DNA of 64,000 nucleotides. Source: Rhynchosporium graminicola (Eukaryota > Ascomycota > Leotiomycetes > Helotiales > Ploettnerulaceae). Where the stretch lies: the NCBI GenBank assembly GCA_900074885.1, contig FJUW01000010.1, forward strand, positions 857,850-921,849, read 5' to 3'. Shown piece after piece: positions 33,964-46,440 of this stretch. Within the stretch, counting starts at the first letter, position 1. Each line of letters starts with the position of its first letter. The notes beneath the pieces were generated by a model that saw only the letters and a program-made list of their open reading frames with translations, was not told the DNA's origin and did not search any database. The position numbers were made by a program, and so were the translations under genes.

Positions 33964-34136
33964 CAAGCAAGAATAAACAAGTAGGAAAGCTAAGAGCGAT
34001 CTTATATAGTCTAGTACGAAGGAAACAGAAAGATACAGAGCTCTAAAGGAGTCTGCACCTTCTATATATATAAGGAGGGTATATCTAAGGCACTGATACT
34101 AGCTCGTATCTGCCACGTATACTATGCGCTGTTATA
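33964..34136 (-). repeat. A1 3' LTR, inner 173 bp (split by GypC)
   Basis: Continuation of the LTR begun at 19,359. The TATA-like run TATATATATA lies at about 34,061-34,070. It joins the A1 interior at the minus-strand purine tract CTTAGAAGAGGGTAA. Confidence 0.9.
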
Positions 34137-34269
34137 TTACCCTCTTCTAAGATAAAGGCTCGCCCTCGAGCCTTTAAAGGTAAATAAAAAACGAAAGAAA
34201 AGATAGTTAAATCAAGTCGAATTCTAAACAAAATCCAAGTAATTATTAATCTAAAGCGTAAGACGTAAA

Positions 34270-35785
34270 TCACTCCTTCTTCGTCTTTAATATCGGATAA
34301 TCGCCCTTATAGTAACTATACTTCTTATAGTAGTAATACTATACTTCCTCGATAGGTATTAAGAGCTCAGAAGATATACTAACTATCGGTAGAGCTAGAG
34401 TAGCTCGAGGTATTAGAGGTAGTCGAGAGAGTTCCAAATCGAGTGCCGTAAGAGAAGAGACTATAGCTGAATAATTAGTCTTCTAAGAGTACTTAATTAG
34501 AGCGGCAGCTATATATAGCCGTATAGTAAGCTTCGGCTAGAGGTAAAAGTACTACTCTGATTTAGCTATACCTCCGAGAATTGCCGAGCTTTAGAACTTT
34601 ATACGGAATTATAAAAAGGACTCCTTTTTTATTAAAAGCTTATGAAATTTAGTCTGATATTACTCCGTTTCGAGTCCGGAAAGGTAGTAAGAAGCGAGTA
34701 CTGAAATTATCTCTTTAGTAGAAGAGAAAGGCGTAATTTCCGAGAGATACTATAGTTCTAAGTAACCTCTTAGAAGGCTAGAAGTAAAGCTCTAGACTAG
34801 CGCTTTATAGGTACGCGTAATCGGGTATCAGTCTGAATTAACTTTAAGTCGGTCCTAAATAGAAGCACGCTATTAGCTAAAAGATAGGTTAATCCTTATA
34901 TTAAGATTATCGATACTTTTAGTTAATTACAACTTACCGGAGGTCTATAAATTATTAATTAAAGAGCGTTTAAGAGTAAGTTCTATTAGTAATTATAATA
35001 CTGAGTTTACTAAAAGTCTAAGGTTTACTGAAGGTCTAGAGTTCATCGATTATGCCTAAGTATATAAAAACTCGGCAAATATCTATTCGATACGACTAAT
35101 ACTAATAGAAAGCTCTCGAGTAGTCGATTCTATCTATAATTAATAGTCTTCAATCGATTAAAGTAATTCTATAGTAAGTACAGAATCAGAGGGGCTACGA
35201 GAGTATTCCGGTAAAGCCGTAGGAGCTAGCTAAGCTTTCTTAGGAGGTATAGTATTAGGTAAGCGAGACTAAGCGAAAGTGATAGAATACTTGAAAGTTA
35301 TAGAAGAAGCGAAAGTCGAAATCGAATTCTAAAGAAGCCGAAAGATTAAAAAGAGTTAGATATCTTCGTTAAGTAGATATAAAAAGTATTAAATTAAAGG
35401 TTCTAGTAAAGGGAGGTCGATTCTACTAAGGGGGATAAATTATATCGGAGTATAGGGATTACGAGTCGAATTCTGATAATTTCCGCTAAGGTAATAAGCT
35501 ACTTCGTCTTAGCTTAAAAGCAAGGTTTTTCGCTATTAGAGCTACTTTCGGAAGGTTAAAGTTAAGTGAGGGGATAATAAATATTAAGGCCTATAGGGAA
35601 GTTTCCACTTAAAATTCGTCTGCTGTTTTACTTCGTACGCACGAAGGAACGAGTTTCGAAGTATCCGAGAGTGACTTCGCAGTAATATTAGTACTTCTAA
35701 GGCTGAATTACGTTCAAATTCCTAGCTATCCGAGAGATCTCTAGAATCTCGGCTCTTTTAAAAACCTAACTATCGAATTCGTAAT
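34270..35785 (-). pseudogene. A1 gag, main part (RIP-inactivated)
   Basis: The minus-strand frame continues from 41,361-41,512 after removing CopD (VSTINYEFDSQVFKRAEILE across the junction). The AEILEISR motif is shared with GypB gag. It ends in a CX2CX4HX4C knuckle (minus codons now Y-Y-Y-Y-KKYS-Y-YKGD-Y) at about 34,300-34,342, and a stop at 34,270-34,272 that may itself be a mutated Trp. No protease, RT or integrase follows before the LTR, so this is gag alone. A plus-strand frame in the same region is also fairly open and is treated as a shadow. Confidence 0.75.
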
Positions 35786-35963
35786 TGTCGCAAGGTTACG
35801 TTGATCTTCAGAGTAAGGCATAGAGTAGTTGAATGATATTGGTTGTATTGCAGTGCTAATTACTATAGAGAGCCGACAGAAGATATTATCTAGGAATATC
35901 CGCACGAACTATTCACGTGACTATAATCACCTGATCTATGCCAAGACCTATATCCTCGCAACA
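35786..35963 (-). repeat. CopD 3' LTR
   Basis: 178 bp with TG...CA ends in plus reading (TGTCGCAAGG...CTCGCAACA). Less mutated than its partner. Confidence 0.94.
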
Positions 35964-38900
35964 TACCCCTCTGTAGAGATACTATAAAGTCGGTAACTTC
36001 TATAGGTATAAGTGATCTAATTTCTTCTGTAATTAGTCAATTTATACTATTGTATGCGTACGTATAGTGACACCCCTGGAGACTAGTACTATGCCTCGAT
36101 ATCACGTGAATCTGGATAAACTATAGGTTCCGTAATTCCTTTAAGATAAGTTAGCCTTCTAATTGATATCTATACCCCTTATTCTAGGTATAAAACAGTT
36201 ATATTCAGTATTACTATAAAGGCCTTGAGGTCTTATAGACTAAGTAGTTTAGTAAAACCGTCTGCCGCGTTCTCTTTTAAGGGTATATACTAAAGGTCTA
36301 AATGACCTCTAGCGACCTCCTAGCGAAGGTAGTGGAATTTGATATCGATATGCTTAGTATATTAGTATAATTCAGGGTTCTCCGATAGAGATAAAGCTCC
36401 CTGATTATCGCACTATATCTCTATACTCCTAGAGTCTAGCTTATTATAGCCTAGCTCCTTTAGTACTTAGCGTATCCATGATACTTCTCTAGTAAAGGCG
36501 CATATAGCTATATACTCTGCTTCCGTAGAGGTAAGAGCTATAGTAGTCTATCGCTTTGAAATAGCTAAGAAAACACCTCCTGTAAGGAAGAAATATACTC
36601 CGGTATACGATACTCTGTCGATTCGGTTACCGGCCTAATAAGAGTCGCAGAAACCTCTTAATTTCATTTTCTCTCTATCGGTAACGTCTCCTCTGTAAGT
36701 CGTAGCATAGTACTTCGTACCTTATAGGTACGCAAGTACTCTCTTAGCGCTCGTAAGATATTAAGGTGATAGATTTATCAGAAATTATAATAGTATAGAG
36801 CAGTAGTATAATATATCCTAGCGAGTATAAGCTAGGTACTATAAACTACTATAAAGCTATTAATATAGCTTGATTTCTATAGAGTAGCTACTCCCTTGAA
36901 TTTAACTATAGAAACCTCTAAACTAGTAGCAAAGGGCGTATCAGCGCTCTTATAGTTAGTTATTCCAAATCGATCTAATATCTTATCGATATACGTATCT
37001 TAGTAAAGAGAAATCGTCTTCTTCTCTCTATTACGTATAATTCTGACGCTAAGGAAGTATTTAGCTAGTCTAGCTAGTAGAATATCGAATATAGTAAGAA
37101 TCTTCTTCTTAAGCTCTTTAAGAGCTATTCCAGCTTTTGAGATAACTAGAAAATCGTCGATATAAGTAATAATAATTATTCTAGTTTCTTAGTTAATATA
37201 TACGTAATTATCGGTTTATAAAGGTATAAAGTCGATAATATCGAACTCCTTACGTAAGGTCTCTTGCTAGAGACGTGGAGACTGCTTCAGACTATATAGA
37301 GCCTTTAGTAAGAGTATATATTTATTATCTATAAGTCTACGCCTAAATTATCTATAAAATAGCGGCAATTTAACGTATATCTAGGTATCAGCTTCACTAT
37401 ATAAGAATACTATTACTATATTAAACTGTTCGACTTCTAAGTCGTACTCCGCTATAACTACTAAGCTTATCTTCTAAGTAGAAGATTTATAGACTCTAGT
37501 ATACGTCTAATCGTAATCGTGACTAAAACGTTACGTATAACCCTAGACTATAAATCTGACCTTATATTTATCGATTTTACTATCTATATCTCTCTTAATC
37601 TTGAAAACTAGACGAGAACCTAGTACTCTGCACCCTTTTAGCATATTAGAGCGATTTATAGTCTTCTAAGTCGACTTCTCTTTAAGAGATCGGTATTCCT
37701 TAATAATCGCATTCTTCTATTCTAGCTAATTAGCTCTCTTTATAGCCTAATCTAAAGTAGTCGGATTATCTAAGAATAGAGACTCTTCTTAAGCCGTATG
37801 AAAGGCGAGTCGATACTGACTAGTACTCTCTAGTACTTCTTCTAATAGAGAGATAGCATAGGAGTAGCTATTATTTAGTTCCGGGGTTGCCTTAGGCGTC
37901 GAAATTAGAGTCGGATTATTACGGCTAGAGCGTATAGCTCTAGGGACGTACTTCGGTATATAGTTCTTAGATCTAGGAGGCTTATTACGCTTCTTTTATA
38001 TAGTAATTTGCTCCGGAATATCGACCTCTAGTGCTAGAACTTCGTCCTTAACTATAGACTCGGTATCTTCTGTACTATCGATTTCGACTTCGGAATCCTC
38101 GTCTTAGCTTATAATACCTGTATTAGGAGTAATAGCGCTAGTAACCTCGACGTCTTAATTTTGACTTAAAGTATCGATAGAATTATTACCCTTAGTTTAG
38201 GGTACTATTATAGTATCTTCTTCGTGAGGTTCTATAACTAAACTATCTTTATTAAATCGTAGATAAGAGGTACGAATTACCTTTCTATTAACTAGGTATC
38301 TATAGATATTATAACTTTCAAATCCCACTAGAATACCCTTTTTAGCTCTAGGAGCTACCTTATAGCTCTGGACTCTCTTCTTCTTATTAATTAGTATAAA
38401 GACAAGATATCCTAATATACGAAGATACTTAATAGAGGAAGTATAGTTCACCCCTAGTTTAATATCGTCTTAGAAGCACTTAAAAGGAGTTTTCCCTTCT
38501 ACTCTAGAAGTAGAGGTAAGGTTAGCGATATATATATAGGCGAGTAGAATTTCCGGCTATATATAGTCAGGTATATTCTGGTATAATATAACTATACGTA
38601 CATTCTCGATAATCGTAAGTATAGAGCGTTAAGCTCTTCTATCTTACTCTAGAGTATACGGAGTAGACTCCTCTAGTAGTATTCCAAGGTAGTCGGTAAG
38701 CTCTTTTATCTGAGAGGGAGAGTACTCCTTACTCCTATTATATCTCTATACCTTAATTTTATAGTAATACTATATTTCGGCTAACTTAATTAGCTTTTGA
38801 TTAGCTAAGTATATATCCGACTTCTTAGCGTAAGTAAAAACCCACTTTCTAGTCGAATAGGCGCATAAGAAGATAGAGGCGTAAGAGTAACTATTCAGAC

Positions 38901-41177
38901 CTTTAGGTTTAAGGTATACTATATCTATATAGATTTCATCTATCGATCTAGTAGGTCGTGCACGTGCCGATACCTTATTAACCTTCCGAATAGGTCGGCC
39001 TTTCTTATATAGTACGTAAAGGCGAGTTCTACTAGTCTTAAGCTCTGTAAACTTCATACTAGTAACTATAGATTGAGTGCGTCGTACTACGTTAAAGCTA
39101 GCGTGATATATACGTCTATACTAAAGCTCTATATCGACTATAGCTTGCTCTACTGCTGCAGGTAAGCTTAAACCCGGAAGGCTAGCGTACCCTGCGCCGG
39201 AGGTCGTCTCTTCTTTAATAATGAATAGATTCTTATTAATTATATAGATCTCCTTCTTAGATATATAGAGAATAGAACTACGTAAATAACCTCTTAATTT
39301 ATTTAATTTAGAACCGGAGTATAGGCAGACTAGAGACTGCGGGATATATAATATATTATAGTACTTTAATATGCGCACTATACTATCGGTCTTTATTGCC
39401 TTAATCGTATAACTTCTAATCCCGGTAGGGCATAACGGCTTATTAATAGTGAGTATATAGGGTAAGTCGTCTTTTAGCGTATATAAGGTAAATTTGGAAA
39501 AGTTATTAGATATATACTCTATAGCGCTGGTATCGAAGAGCTATCGTGACTTATTATAGTGAGAGAATATAGCTATAGAAGCTATAATAATAGGGAAACA
39601 TAGTAAAAGGGCTACGCCGAAGATACTACTATCGTCGGAATCGTTATCCTTCTTCTTTCTACTACTAGTCTTCTTCTTATTAGTCTTATTAGTCTTACTC
39701 TCTCCCTCCTTCTTCTTTAGCTATTCGATATACGGGATCCACTTCTTTCTAGACTTCTCCTTAAACTCCTTCTTCTTCTGTTTATTAATAATAAAATAGT
39801 TCTCTAGAGTATACTTTAGCGATATCTATTTACAGTGCTTATAAGTCGGCCTAGTATCCTTACTAGCCGGCTTAGTAGCTCTTCCGCCGCTTCCTTTCTT
39901 AGGTATAGACTTATTACTATATAAAGCTTAACCTGTTATCTTTCCGGTAGAGTCACTCGCTCTTACCTTATTAGTAATATCTTCGATTAAACTAACTAAA
40001 GTTACTTCTGATTTGGCCTTCTCGGTCGTATCTAGGTTATTACTAGAAGAAACTCTTAAGAGAGAACGTTATCTTTTAGCTTATATAGGCTACTTCTCTG
40101 AAACTGCGGCAATAAATATAATTAGATACTATACCGGAGGTAGAGCTATTATTAAAGTCTCTAATTTAATAATTAAGAGCTTAAAAGCGATAATAAACTT
40201 CTCTAAGGAGTTGAAATCGTTATACTAGAGCTTAATATAATCTTGTATAGCGTTATATACTAGTATATTACTACCTCCTTCGTACTACGCCTATAAGGCC
40301 TCCTATATATCTAATGCGGTGGTTTTACTAGTTATATGCGTAAGAGGTCCGGCCTTGTAATTCAGCGTGATTACTAGCTTCATTTGACTCTCTTCAGACT
40401 TCTAATCTTGCTACTTCTTAAGGGCTTTATCGTTGACCTCGTCGTCCTATTCGTCTACCTCTTTAGGCACGTAGTCACGAGATTTAATGTTAAGAAACTT
40501 GCTAATTCTATTAGTTTTAGTAATATTTAGTACCTTATCTCTCTATTCCGTGTAGTTCTCTTCTCCCTTAAGCTTATAGCTATCTGCTAAGTTTAAAGAC
40601 ATAGAGCTACTTATCTTCTTACGTTTATATAGCTCTAGCGTAGTCGTAGTAATAGGTTCCGATTCCGGGTCTTCCGGATCCTCCTCTAGATAGTCCTAGG
40701 ACGTCGAATTAGAATCTAAAAGAGGTAAATCGAATATATTTTAAGTCCTAGGGACTTAGGTAGTAGCTTCCGGCGCTAGCGCGGAAAACTCTGCACCTCG
40801 AGATGCGATAATTTCGGAATCGTCGACTTTAACTGCTATACGAGTACGAGTATTGAGTACTATACGGCTTATTTATAGTAAAGACTCTTTAATAGAGCTA
40901 GAGTTATCGGAGTATACTTCTTCGACTTCTTCTAATGATAGCGTAGGTGCGATAGCTAAAGAACTCTCTCTACTAGTACTCTGCGCGATTATATTTACTA
41001 TAGAAAGACGCGCTAGTTTGACTGACTATACGCGTATACTATACCTTGATCGGAAGCTCGCAACTTGAATCTCTACCCTTTTAGTACTAAGAAATAGTTC
41101 GACGCTTACTATTAAGAATTATAATACTACTGCTTCTTTAAGTACTACTCTACTTCTGGCTATCGGGGCTCATAACC
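35964..41177 (-). pseudogene. CopD gag-pol (RIP-inactivated)
   Basis: Minus strand, 5' to 3': gag (about 41,100-39,850), protease with LFDTSAIEYIS near 39,530, GAG-pre-integrase (39,121-39,378), integrase core (38,770-39,057, RKVNKVSARARPTRSIDEIY), post-integrase (38,197-38,451, RAKKGILVGFESYNIYR), RT with TYIDDFLVI at 37,141-37,169 (both catalytic Asp kept), and RNase H with ALTSTEAEYIAI and KHIDIKFHY between about 36,330 and 36,545. Integrase before RT marks Ty1/copia. Stops are mostly TAA/TAG from RIP. Confidence 0.88.
41164..41177 (-). promoter_or_regulatory. CopD primer-binding site for initiator tRNA-Met (anticodon arm)
   Basis: Plus-strand GGGCTCATAACC (41,166-41,177) abuts the 5' LTR. 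It equals the conserved anticodon stem-loop of initiator tRNA-Met (CAT anticodon), so the minus-strand RNA can pair with it. Copia-type elements are known to prime from an internally cut initiator tRNA, so this is a credible PBS. Confidence 0.75.
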
Positions 41178-41355
41178 TATCGTAAGGTTACGTTGATCTT
41201 CAGAGTAAGGCATAGAGTAGTTGAATGATGTTAGTTGCATTATAGTACTAATTACTATAGAGAGCCGACAGAAGATATTATCTAGGAATATCCGCACGAA
41301 CTATTCACGTGACTATAATCACCTGATCCATACTAAGACCCATATCCTCGCAATA
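41178..41355 (-). repeat. CopD 5' LTR
   Basis: 178 bp, partner of 35,786-35,963. Inner end reads TATCGTAAGG against TGTCGCAAGG, two RIP-type changes. Confidence 0.94.
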
Positions 41356-41360
41356 GTAAT

Positions 41361-41512
41361 TAATAGTACTAACTGTTTCCGTATAATTCCGAAAATCTAA
41401 GGTAAGTAGAGATAACTTAGCGAAGAGCTCCCTAGTAGTCGTACGTGCGAATCGAGTTTTCTAGGTGAGATATTATTTAATACCGTCCCCGGCGGTCTTG
41501 ATCTTTCTGTTT
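41361..41512 (-). pseudogene. A1 gag N-terminal fragment and PBS
   Basis: Next to the A1 5' LTR the plus strand shows ATCTTTCTGTTT (41,501-41,512), i.e. minus AAACAGAAAGAT, the self-priming PBS. Its partner inside the LTR is at 41,603-41,614. The minus frame then reads IKTAGDGI..., RFARTTTRELFAKLSLLTL, and continues across CopD at 35,785. No ATG was found, so the initiation site is unknown; it might lie in the LTR. Confidence 0.7.
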
Positions 41513-41514
41513 AA

Positions 41515-41716
41515 TATAACGATATAAGACTCAAGGCGGTATATAAGTAAGAATAAACAAGTAGGGAGGCTAAGAGCGATCTTATATAGTCTAGTACGAA
41601 GGAAATAGAAAGATACAGAGCTCTGAAGGAGTCTGCACCTTCTATATATATAAGGAGGGTATGCCTAAGGCACCGATACTGGCCCGTATCTGCTACGTAT
41701 ACTATGCGCTATTATA
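41515..41716 (-). repeat. A1 5' LTR
   Basis: 202 bp, same length as the A2 LTRs. TSD ATAGC follows at 41,717-41,721. Confidence 0.92.
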
Positions 41717-41721
41717 ATAGC

Positions 41722-44700
41722 TCTACTCTTTTCTAAGTAAGAAGTAGAGAAACTAGCTCCTTATCGACCGGGTATCGACTATCGAATCGATATCCGCGAA
41801 TAATTAGATAGGTCCCCTGCTGCCTTACTATAGGGTCCGCTATATAGTATATCTAAAGATGAATTACTAGCGCTAAGAAAGTTATTAAATAGCTTCTTAG
41901 AAAAAGGATATATCTAGCTTAGTACTTTAGAAGTAATAGCTCTTATCCTTTTTATACAGAAACCCGAGGGAGGTCTAAGGTTCTACTGCGACTACTAAGC
42001 GCTAAACGCTATTACGAAGCTAGACTAGTACCCTTTACTATTAATACTAGAGACCTTACGGAACCTCACGGGTACTAAATAGCTTACGAAAGTAGATATA
42101 GTTTCGGTATTTTATTAAATACGTATAGCGTTAGGTCACGAGTATAAAATAGCCTTTTATATAAGATTTAGGTCTTTTAAATAGCTCGTATATCCTTTTA
42201 GATTATTAGGAGCTCCGGCGAGTTTCTAGTAGTATATTAATAGTTTATTAAAGGAATAATTAGACGATTTTGCTTTAGCTTATATAGATAATATAGTTAT
42301 TTACTCGAATAGCTCTAGAGAAGACTACTTCGAAAAGGTACGAACTATTCTCCGTAAGCTTTAGGATAGTAAACTATACTTAGATCCCGGAAAGAGCGAG
42401 TTCGCTCGTAAGAAGCTTAAATATCTAGGATTTATTATATATACTAATAGAAAAGGTATAAGTCCTGATCTAGAAAAAGTAATAGTAATTAAGAACTAGG
42501 CGTAACTTAAGACCTAGAAGGAGATATAATATTTCTTAGGATTTATAAACTTCTACTGAATATTTATAGCGAACTACTTAAAGCTAGCTATACTCTTAAT
42601 AGTATTAATAGAGAAAAGTTACTTATTCTCCTAGGGAAAACTAAAGGAGAAAGTATTTAAGACTCTAATAGAGAAGTTTTATAAAGCTCTAGTACTTATA
42701 TACTAGGATCCGAGACTTCAGATATTCTTAAAGACTAATTATAATAGATTCGCAATAGGAAGCGCTCTCCTATAAGAAAAGAATAAAGTCCGATAACTAG
42801 TAGGCTTCTTCGCTTAGAAGCTAAATAAAGCCGAAATTAATTATAATATCTATAATAAGGAGATATTAGTAGTAATTACTTACTTAAAATTCTAAGCCCC
42901 TAAGTTAAAAGTATATAGCTCCTTTATAATTTAGATAGATTATAAGAACCTTAAGTATTTCATAACTAAGCGATAGCTATCAGAGCGTTAAGTACGCTAG
43001 TATAAGACCTTAGTACTATTCTAGTTTACCTTAGTATATAAGCCGGGATCTGAAGCTATTATCCTAGATACTTTATTATAGAGAGAGTAAGATATATTAA
43101 GGGAAAGCGATATAAACTCGAGGTTCCGTAGGTTTTTAGACTCGGACTGCGTAGCGAACTAGCTTACTCTAGAAAAGAAAGATAAAGTAAGAATAATAAT
43201 TATATTAACTTAATTAGATCGCGATATAAACTCGAGGTTCCGCAGGTTTTTAGATCCGGAATATATAGTATACTAGCTAGCTTCAGGAGGAGAAGATAAG
43301 ATAAGAGTAGTACTTATATCTACTTAGCTATCGATTATACTCTTTAGCTAAGTCCTTACCTTAGACCTAGTAGTATCTAGAGGTCCTTTCTAGGATAAAG
43401 AACTAAATAACTTATAAGATACTATAGTATAAGAGGATATAATATATTAAACTATACTCTACTTATTATAAGATAAAGCCTGATTTTTCCTAAGCGAAAT
43501 TAAGATTAAAATCTAAGTAAGTAACTATAGTATAGATATAAAGAACTACTTATATTACTATAGAAAGTTATAAGTATTAAGCGCCTCGGTTATACTAGAG
43601 TCTAACTATAAAGTAATAGACCCCGAGACTCTTGAAAATAATACTCTAAGAATAAGGCTTATCTAGTCTATCTACAACTCGCTAGTCTATAGTTATCTAG
43701 GGCAGGACTCTACTATATCGATACTAGGACGCTCCTTCTATTAGCTATTATAATCGAGGTATATAAGATAATTCTTAAGGAACTATAACTATTATAAAAG
43801 AAATAAAGTATAGAGGGAATATAAGCACGGACTCCTAAGATTACTACTAGTTCCTAGCTAATTCTTCTAGGAGATATCTATAGACTTTATAACTAACCTA
43901 CTAAACTCTTAAGGTAACTATTACCTTTAGGTAATTAAAGACTAGTTAAGTAAATAAGTAGTTATCGAAGCGATACTTAATATAAAAGCAGAGGAATATA
44001 CTAAGAAATTCATAGAATACTAGATAAGAAACTATAGGATACCGTAAGCGATTATAAGCGATAAAAGTACTAACTAGATAAGTATATTCTGAAAGACCTT
44101 TTATTACTTAATTAATATATAATAAAGACTTAGCTCTAGATACTACTTATAAACTAATAGAGGACTAGAAAAGCTAAATTAAGATATCTAAGCTTATCTA
44201 TAAAACTTTATTAACTAAGAGTAGTCTAACTAGAAAAAGTAGCTCCTTATAGCTTAGTTAGTATTAAATAAATATTATTACGCGGGCCTCGGGATAAGCT
44301 TATTCTTTATTATATATAGGTACGAAGCGCTATTACTTATACTATTAGAGATAGAACCCGAGATTAACTCTTAGCTACTATCGAGCGAATAAGCGATAGT
44401 ATTCGTAAAGAAGATAAAGAAGATTACTAACTTATACTAGTCGAATATAATAGTATCCGCTTAGAAACAGGAGAATAAAGCTAATAAGATAAGAACCTTA
44501 GCTCTAATATACCGGAAGAAAGATAAGGTATAATTAGACTTATATAACTACCGGATAAATCAACTAAAAAAGAGTCTTAATACGAAATATACTAAATATA
44601 TAGTAGATAAAGTATTATTACTAGTAGCTATTTATTTATCTAGGGTCCTTAGTAATATTCACTTAGTATTCTATATAGATCTATTATAACTAGTAAGCTA

Positions 44701-45060
44701 CGACTTATTACTTAGATAAGAGACTAACGATAGTTAACTAGGGCTTATACTATTCGAGACTTACGAAGAATAGTAAGTAAAGGAGATTCTTTATACTAAA
44801 GATAAATCGAGGAGAAAAGGGAAAAGCAAGAAAGTACTAGTAAAGTAAGCGAGTTACTATAAACTTATATAAGAACTTATTAAAGACCTATCAGATACTA
44901 TAGCTATAGACGAGTTCGAAAGCAAGTATAAAGATATTAAATACTATAATAAACCTAGATAAGTATAAGAGAAAAAGAAGAATAAGAGGGGATCTAATTA
45001 GTTTTAAGCGAGTTATAAGCGTTAATAAGAAGAGTTCAGATTTCTTTTATATTATTTTAT
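41722..45060 (+). pseudogene. GypH pol: RT, RNase H, integrase, chromodomain (RIP-inactivated)
   Basis: Continues the frame cut at 19,358. RT shows LTKVDIVSVF near 42,080 and AYIDNIVIYSN with the Y-I-D-D box at 42,281-42,292 (second Asp now Asn). RNase H lies at about 42,700-43,150. Integrase at about 43,850-44,400 has ISIDFITNL, AIISDKSTN and a Glu in GLEKLN. A chromodomain-like segment (KVLVKQASYYK, from VKWAGY) lies near 44,830-44,930. Ty3/gypsy order. Confidence 0.82.
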
Positions 45061-46267
45061 TAATTCTAAAAAGTAATATAACTTAACGAATTTCCTTAAG
45101 ACTCTATTCTAAAATAACCGGACTTATTTAGCGCGATAAGTACCTAGAACTAGGGCAGGAGAGACCCTACTAGTATTATAGCAGTTAGTAATAGAAAATA
45201 AGCGGACTATAAGAAGCTTATATCTAACTTTACTAAGCGATAATATTAATAACTAAATTAATAACTTCAGTAGCGATAGAGCTAAAATAAGCAGTTAGTA
45301 ATAAAGAATAAGCAGAGTCCGAGGATAAGTATAAGGAGAGAAGACTAGTAGCTTAGAGAGGCTTTAAGGCTTTCTAAGCCTTAAGGACCTTACTAAGATC
45401 GTAGTAAGCGTTAGCACTAAATAAGCGATTAGCGATAGAAAACGATTAGAGTCTAATAACTTACGTAATATCTCTATTAGTAGAGCGAGTCCAGATAGTA
45501 TAAGTAATATACGCTATTTAAGAACTAAGTAATTAGCGACGTTTTTTAAGCGGAGCCCGAGATAAATATATAGGTTTTTATAGTTCTTACGCTTATAAGA
45601 ATAAGTCGTATAAGCGCGGGAGCAGATAGACTATATAAGTTAGTAGATATCAGGCGAAAATAAGCAGGATCTGACTTATATTCTAGTCGATATAGTCGAC
45701 CCTAGAGAGAGTATAAGTAGTATAATAGATAATAGAAGCTATCTGACTCCGATTAGTAATAAGTAAGGTATAATACTTTTAGAGTAGAGATAGAAGATAG
45801 CGAAAAGGAAAGAGTAATTAATACTAAACGATCTTATTAACTTATAGTTTATTATAATTAATTAAGAAGAAGGGAATTAGTCTATAAAGTAATAGAAAGA
45901 GATATATATAGCTAAGGCGAGAGTATTTACTAATTTAATTAATAATAGGAGGGAGAGCGATAATAAAGAAACGAGAAGACGTAATAAGCTTTATTATTAT
46001 TATAAGCCGGAAATAAATAGAGGGGTTATATAAACAAATAACTAGAGGCTTTATACGACTTTACTAGTATTATTAATTATTCTTTTACTATTAGTTCGCT
46101 ATTATACTTTATTAGTCTACTATTATTATTAACTTCTAAGTGAAGTTAGCACGAAGCGAGAAAAAGAATCGCAGATATAATAAGCCCTAATTATATATAA
46201 TAGAGCAGGATATAGGTCTTTAGAGGCGAACCCTAATATAAGATAAGCAGAGGGAGGAGAGGAGTAA
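45061..46267 (+). other. GypH region between pol and 3' LTR
   Basis: About 1.2 kb. From roughly 45,500 a plus frame is weakly open, with a coiled-coil-like RLQEQVVQAREQIDYIS and a basic RRESDNKETRRRNK segment near 45,960, but stops reach about one in ten codons. It could be an additional ORF or decayed 3' untranslated sequence. A purine tract at about 46,252-46,266 precedes the LTR. Confidence 0.4.
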
Positions 46268-46435
46268 TATAAAAGGCGAGCCTTAAGATTAAGTACTAGC
46301 GATACTTATGCTTACTAAGCCTAGCGGCACTCGTATATTTTCCTTCGGAGCTAAGCTAGAACCTGACTCTCTCCTGTATCGAACTTCTTGAATACTATAC
46401 TTAACTATCTGCGTACGCGTTACTCACCCGTGATA
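46268..46435 (+). repeat. GypH 3' LTR
   Basis: 168 bp. Inner end mutated (TATAAAAGGCGAGCCTTAAG), outer end intact (CTCACCCGTGATA); TSD TAGAG follows. Confidence 0.93.
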
Positions 46436-46440
46436 TAGAG

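Larger units (their letters stand above)
35786..41355 (-). mobile_element. CopD: RIP-degraded Ty1/copia element inserted in A1 gag
   Basis: 178-bp LTRs (35,786-35,963; 41,178-41,355), TSD GTAAT (35,781-35,785; 41,356-41,360), total 5,570 bp. The minus orientation is set by pol, by a purine tract (minus CTACAGAGGGGTA) beside the left LTR, and by a PBS beside the right LTR. Family differs from CopG in LTR sequence, length and RT box. Confidence 0.94.
19359..41716 (-). mobile_element. A1: gag-only non-autonomous LTR element (TR-GAG type) split by GypC and CopD
   Basis: 202-bp LTRs. The left one is split by GypC (19,359-19,387 plus 33,964-34,136); the right one is 41,515-41,716. TSD ATAGC at 19,354-19,358 and 41,717-41,721. 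After removing GypC and CopD the internal region is about 1.8 kb, too short for pol. It encodes a minus-strand gag ending in a zinc knuckle. The PPT reads AGAAGAGGGTAA (minus) next to the left LTR. LTR 3' half, PBS and gag start resemble GypB, so mobility probably depended on a GypB-like partner. Confidence 0.88.
17331..46435 (+). mobile_element. GypH: Ty3/gypsy chromovirus inserted in GypB gag, itself split by A1
   Basis: Bounded by 168-bp LTRs (17,331-17,498; 46,268-46,435) with TSD TAGAG on both sides (17,326-17,330; 46,436-46,440). Own sequence is 17,331-19,358 plus 41,722-46,435, about 6.7 kb. A purine tract (GAGGGAGGAGAGGAG, about 46,252-46,266) precedes the 3' LTR. Removing A1 and one ATAGC restores a continuous pol frame (EIQDIALLFSK...). 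Third layer of the nest. Confidence 0.93.

Noticed and set aside
34382..35340. Long plus-strand open frame, antisense to A1
   Set aside because: Stops are about one in fifteen codons, and the opposite (sense) strand gives a gag ending in a clear CX2CX4HX4C knuckle and continuing in frame across CopD. Treated as a shadow frame. It is also a caution for the antisense ORFs of GypB and GypC, which have fewer stops and no competing sense domain.
40013..41068. Two 71-codon plus frames in CopD
   Set aside because: Antisense shadows of the CopD gag.
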